Source: Eretmocerus hayati
Lineage: Eukaryota; Arthropoda; Insecta; Hymenoptera; Aphelinidae
NCBI GenBank assembly: GCA_029851415.1
Contig: CM056743.1
Coordinates: 26,016,905-26,080,904 of the forward strand
Direction: 5' to 3'
Length of the DNA stretch: 64,000 nt
Made by a program: the position numbers and the translations under genes. Shown here in pieces: positions 62,389 to 64,000 of this stretch. Each line of letters opens with the position of its first letter. The stretch's first letter is position 1. Under the pieces are notes generated by a model. It was given only the letters and a program-made list of their open reading frames with translations, ran no database searches and had not been told where the DNA came from.

Positions 62389-64000
62389 TATACTATTGAT
62401 GAGTGATTCTTCAAAAGACAAGCGTCAATTGAATTTGTTATGATAATCGGTTCAAAAATTGGCCTGTTGCGATGATCTGCGAAATCCTATGTCAATCGCT
62501 TAAAATACTTAGCACGTTAACTTAACTGCGATGGGTCCACCCATAAGGACTAGTATTTCCGGAATTCAATTTCTATTTACTCATATTTGCTCAAAAAAAT
62601 ATTCTCAATGGCAATTTTTCTCATCAATTGAGTTCGCCAGAGATTTAAACAACGAACCAGAGAAAATTTTATCCTCCTATGTACAGTCGCATTAATCAGA
62701 GAGTGAGGGTTGAAATCGTGACCAACCAAAAATATCAAAAAACTGCCTTCGCAATGCACGTTTTAAAATTGGATGATCCGATCGGCTCTCGAAGATGTTA
62801 GAAAAATATTCTGATCCTTATTCAACTTGACATTATGACTTTGTTTGGTGATTAATCTTGGTGTTCTCCTCAACTACCGGTAATAACATTTTTAATGCAG
62901 GTCTTTGTGGAACTGATGAGACACACAATTGTAGAACAAATTTCTTCGACATAGGATCTATTTACAAAGTAAGCTCAAATTGAAATTATTCAGAGCTTAC
63001 ATGTACTGTTGATTCAGTCAAATACATAATTTCAGATCAACACTCAGAGATATTCTAATACACCATCTGTATCCCCTACTGATTGTGAATGTATCGTAAG
63101 AAGAATTCAAAATCTTAGTGGTAAGCATCGGACTGTCATTCTGACTGTTGAAGTATCATCTCATTTCTTGCTTGTGCTATTCACTTCGAGGTAAAATATC
63201 TCAAATCTTATTAGAGGACATATTTTAGATGCGGAAGAGAAACTTGTGACAAATTATCAAGGGCAAGTGTGAGTGAGATTCGAGTGAAATGACACAGAAA
63301 CATTAAATTGCAGCATAGAGACGGCGTTTCACTAAATTTCTTTTTCTCGACCGAGAACAGCTTGATAAATTCTCACAGATCCTCACAATGCTGTAAAAAT
63401 TAAGGTGTTCCAGAAAATTACAGATGTGAGAACAATTTTCAAGCTCAACGTAACATCTCAAAAAAAACCACAAATTGTTGTTTTTTTTCTGCATCAGCCA
63501 AAATATTTGAACGACTGTTACGAATCAAATTGACGTGATAAGTGGTGTTAACCCCAGCTCCAAAAAAAATCTACATAGGTAAAACATTTTCGATTATTTT
63601 AAGAAGCTCAGCAAAGAGAGCACAAATAAAAAAGCGTATACGGAAGAGTCAAGACAGGAAAAATAAAGAGTCTAGCGCAAGCTTCAGAAAAAGCACGCGA
63701 ATGAAAGGAAAACACGCGAGAAGTGCCACACCGCGTTTGGCATCCACAAACTCTCCTCTATACCTATTATCTATCTAGAGATGGAGAACGAGAAAAAAAA
63801 TTTCTAGTAGAGTACGGTGTCTAGAATATATGGTATTGGAAAAAGAGTGAAAGGCGCGAGTGAGGGAAACGTTAGAAAATGACGTGCGAATACTTTTCGA
63901 GGTGAGATGCGGCGTGAATACCTCGTGGAAAAAAAGAACAGGAGAGCCTCGTGTTTAAGTCACATACATTTTTTTTGAAACAGTGACACTTTCGCACGGA
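62389..64000. other. Right-edge sequence, no gene seen
   Basis: AT-rich again after the retroelement-like segment. No reverse transcriptase or RRM-coding exon is visible. Somewhat CpG-richer and purine-rich in the last 400 bp. Confidence 0.4.

Larger units (their letters stand above)
38820..64000 (-). other. Probable giant upstream intron of the CELF gene, no RRM1 exon found
   Basis: The RRM2 exon begins with a split codon, so transcription must start further right. Scanning the minus strand for the conserved RRM1 signatures (KMFVGQ, KGCCFVTF, HHPIQMKPADSE) gave no hit up to 64000. The interval contains the repeats listed separately and AT-rich DNA with scattered CpG-richer stretches (about 48.0-48.8, 55.8-56.2 and 58.2-60.1 kb). 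Alternative 5' exons, or a nested gene with short exons, could have been missed by eye. Confidence 0.5.

Noticed and set aside
42400..64000. Search for a CELF RRM1 exon
   Set aside because: Conserved RRM1 signatures were looked for on the minus strand and not found by eye. This is absence of evidence, so no exon is annotated.

Overview
The window looks like insect nuclear DNA, most likely from a hymenopteran such as a parasitoid wasp or sawfly. That assignment rests on the protein sequence of the one clear gene and on an AT-rich genome full of small inverted-repeat transposons. It is an impression, not a proven identification. There is no sign of prokaryotic organisation, tRNA, rRNA or CRISPR.

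The only gene I can support is the 3' part of a CELF/bruno RNA-binding protein (fly arrest/bruno-1 and bruno-2; vertebrate CELF1/2), on the minus strand and spread over about 23 kb. In transcript order the exons are: 38819-38617 (RRM2), 27166-27035 (end of RRM2 and start of linker), 25091-24797 (Gln/Ala/Pro-rich divergent linker), 22158-22066, a predicted 30-nt microexon 21223-21194, 19173-19051, 17561-17310 (most of RRM3) and 16080-15953 (end of RRM3 and stop). All junctions have GT/AG signals and compatible phases. Without the microexon they give 407 residues plus a stop. The exons that would encode RRM1 and the N-terminus were not visible, so the intron upstream of 38819 probably runs past the right edge (more than 25 kb).

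Below 15952, the AT-rich DNA down to about 7.7 kb probably holds a long 3' UTR and downstream sequence. It carries minus-strand Pumilio-like octamers and two elements, but no other gene. The first 7.7 kb is almost all transposon: a 2.8-kb foldback palindrome (817-3592), a 2.6-kb TIR element with about twelve TTACGCCCTTT-type subterminal repeats (3987-6550), and a Tc1/mariner-like foldback element (6922-7685).

The introns are packed with inverted-repeat (MITE-like) elements. At least three share CAGTACC/CAATACC-type ends next to TA (6922-7685, 12721-13403, 16280-17142), the last nested in a second MITE. Two copies of a family with ATAAGGTAAGTGT ends lie at 27257 and 32195. Two copies of another lie at 37959 and 39743-41875; the second is split by a LINE fragment, which is itself split by a third MITE with a 2-bp target duplication. 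The 60.5-62.4 kb segment has a different base composition and carries a decayed gag/protease-like retroelement ORF next to a 152-bp MITE with a perfect 8-bp target duplication. The remaining intronic DNA shows simple repeats, tandem arrays and some CpG-richer patches, but no gene I can support.
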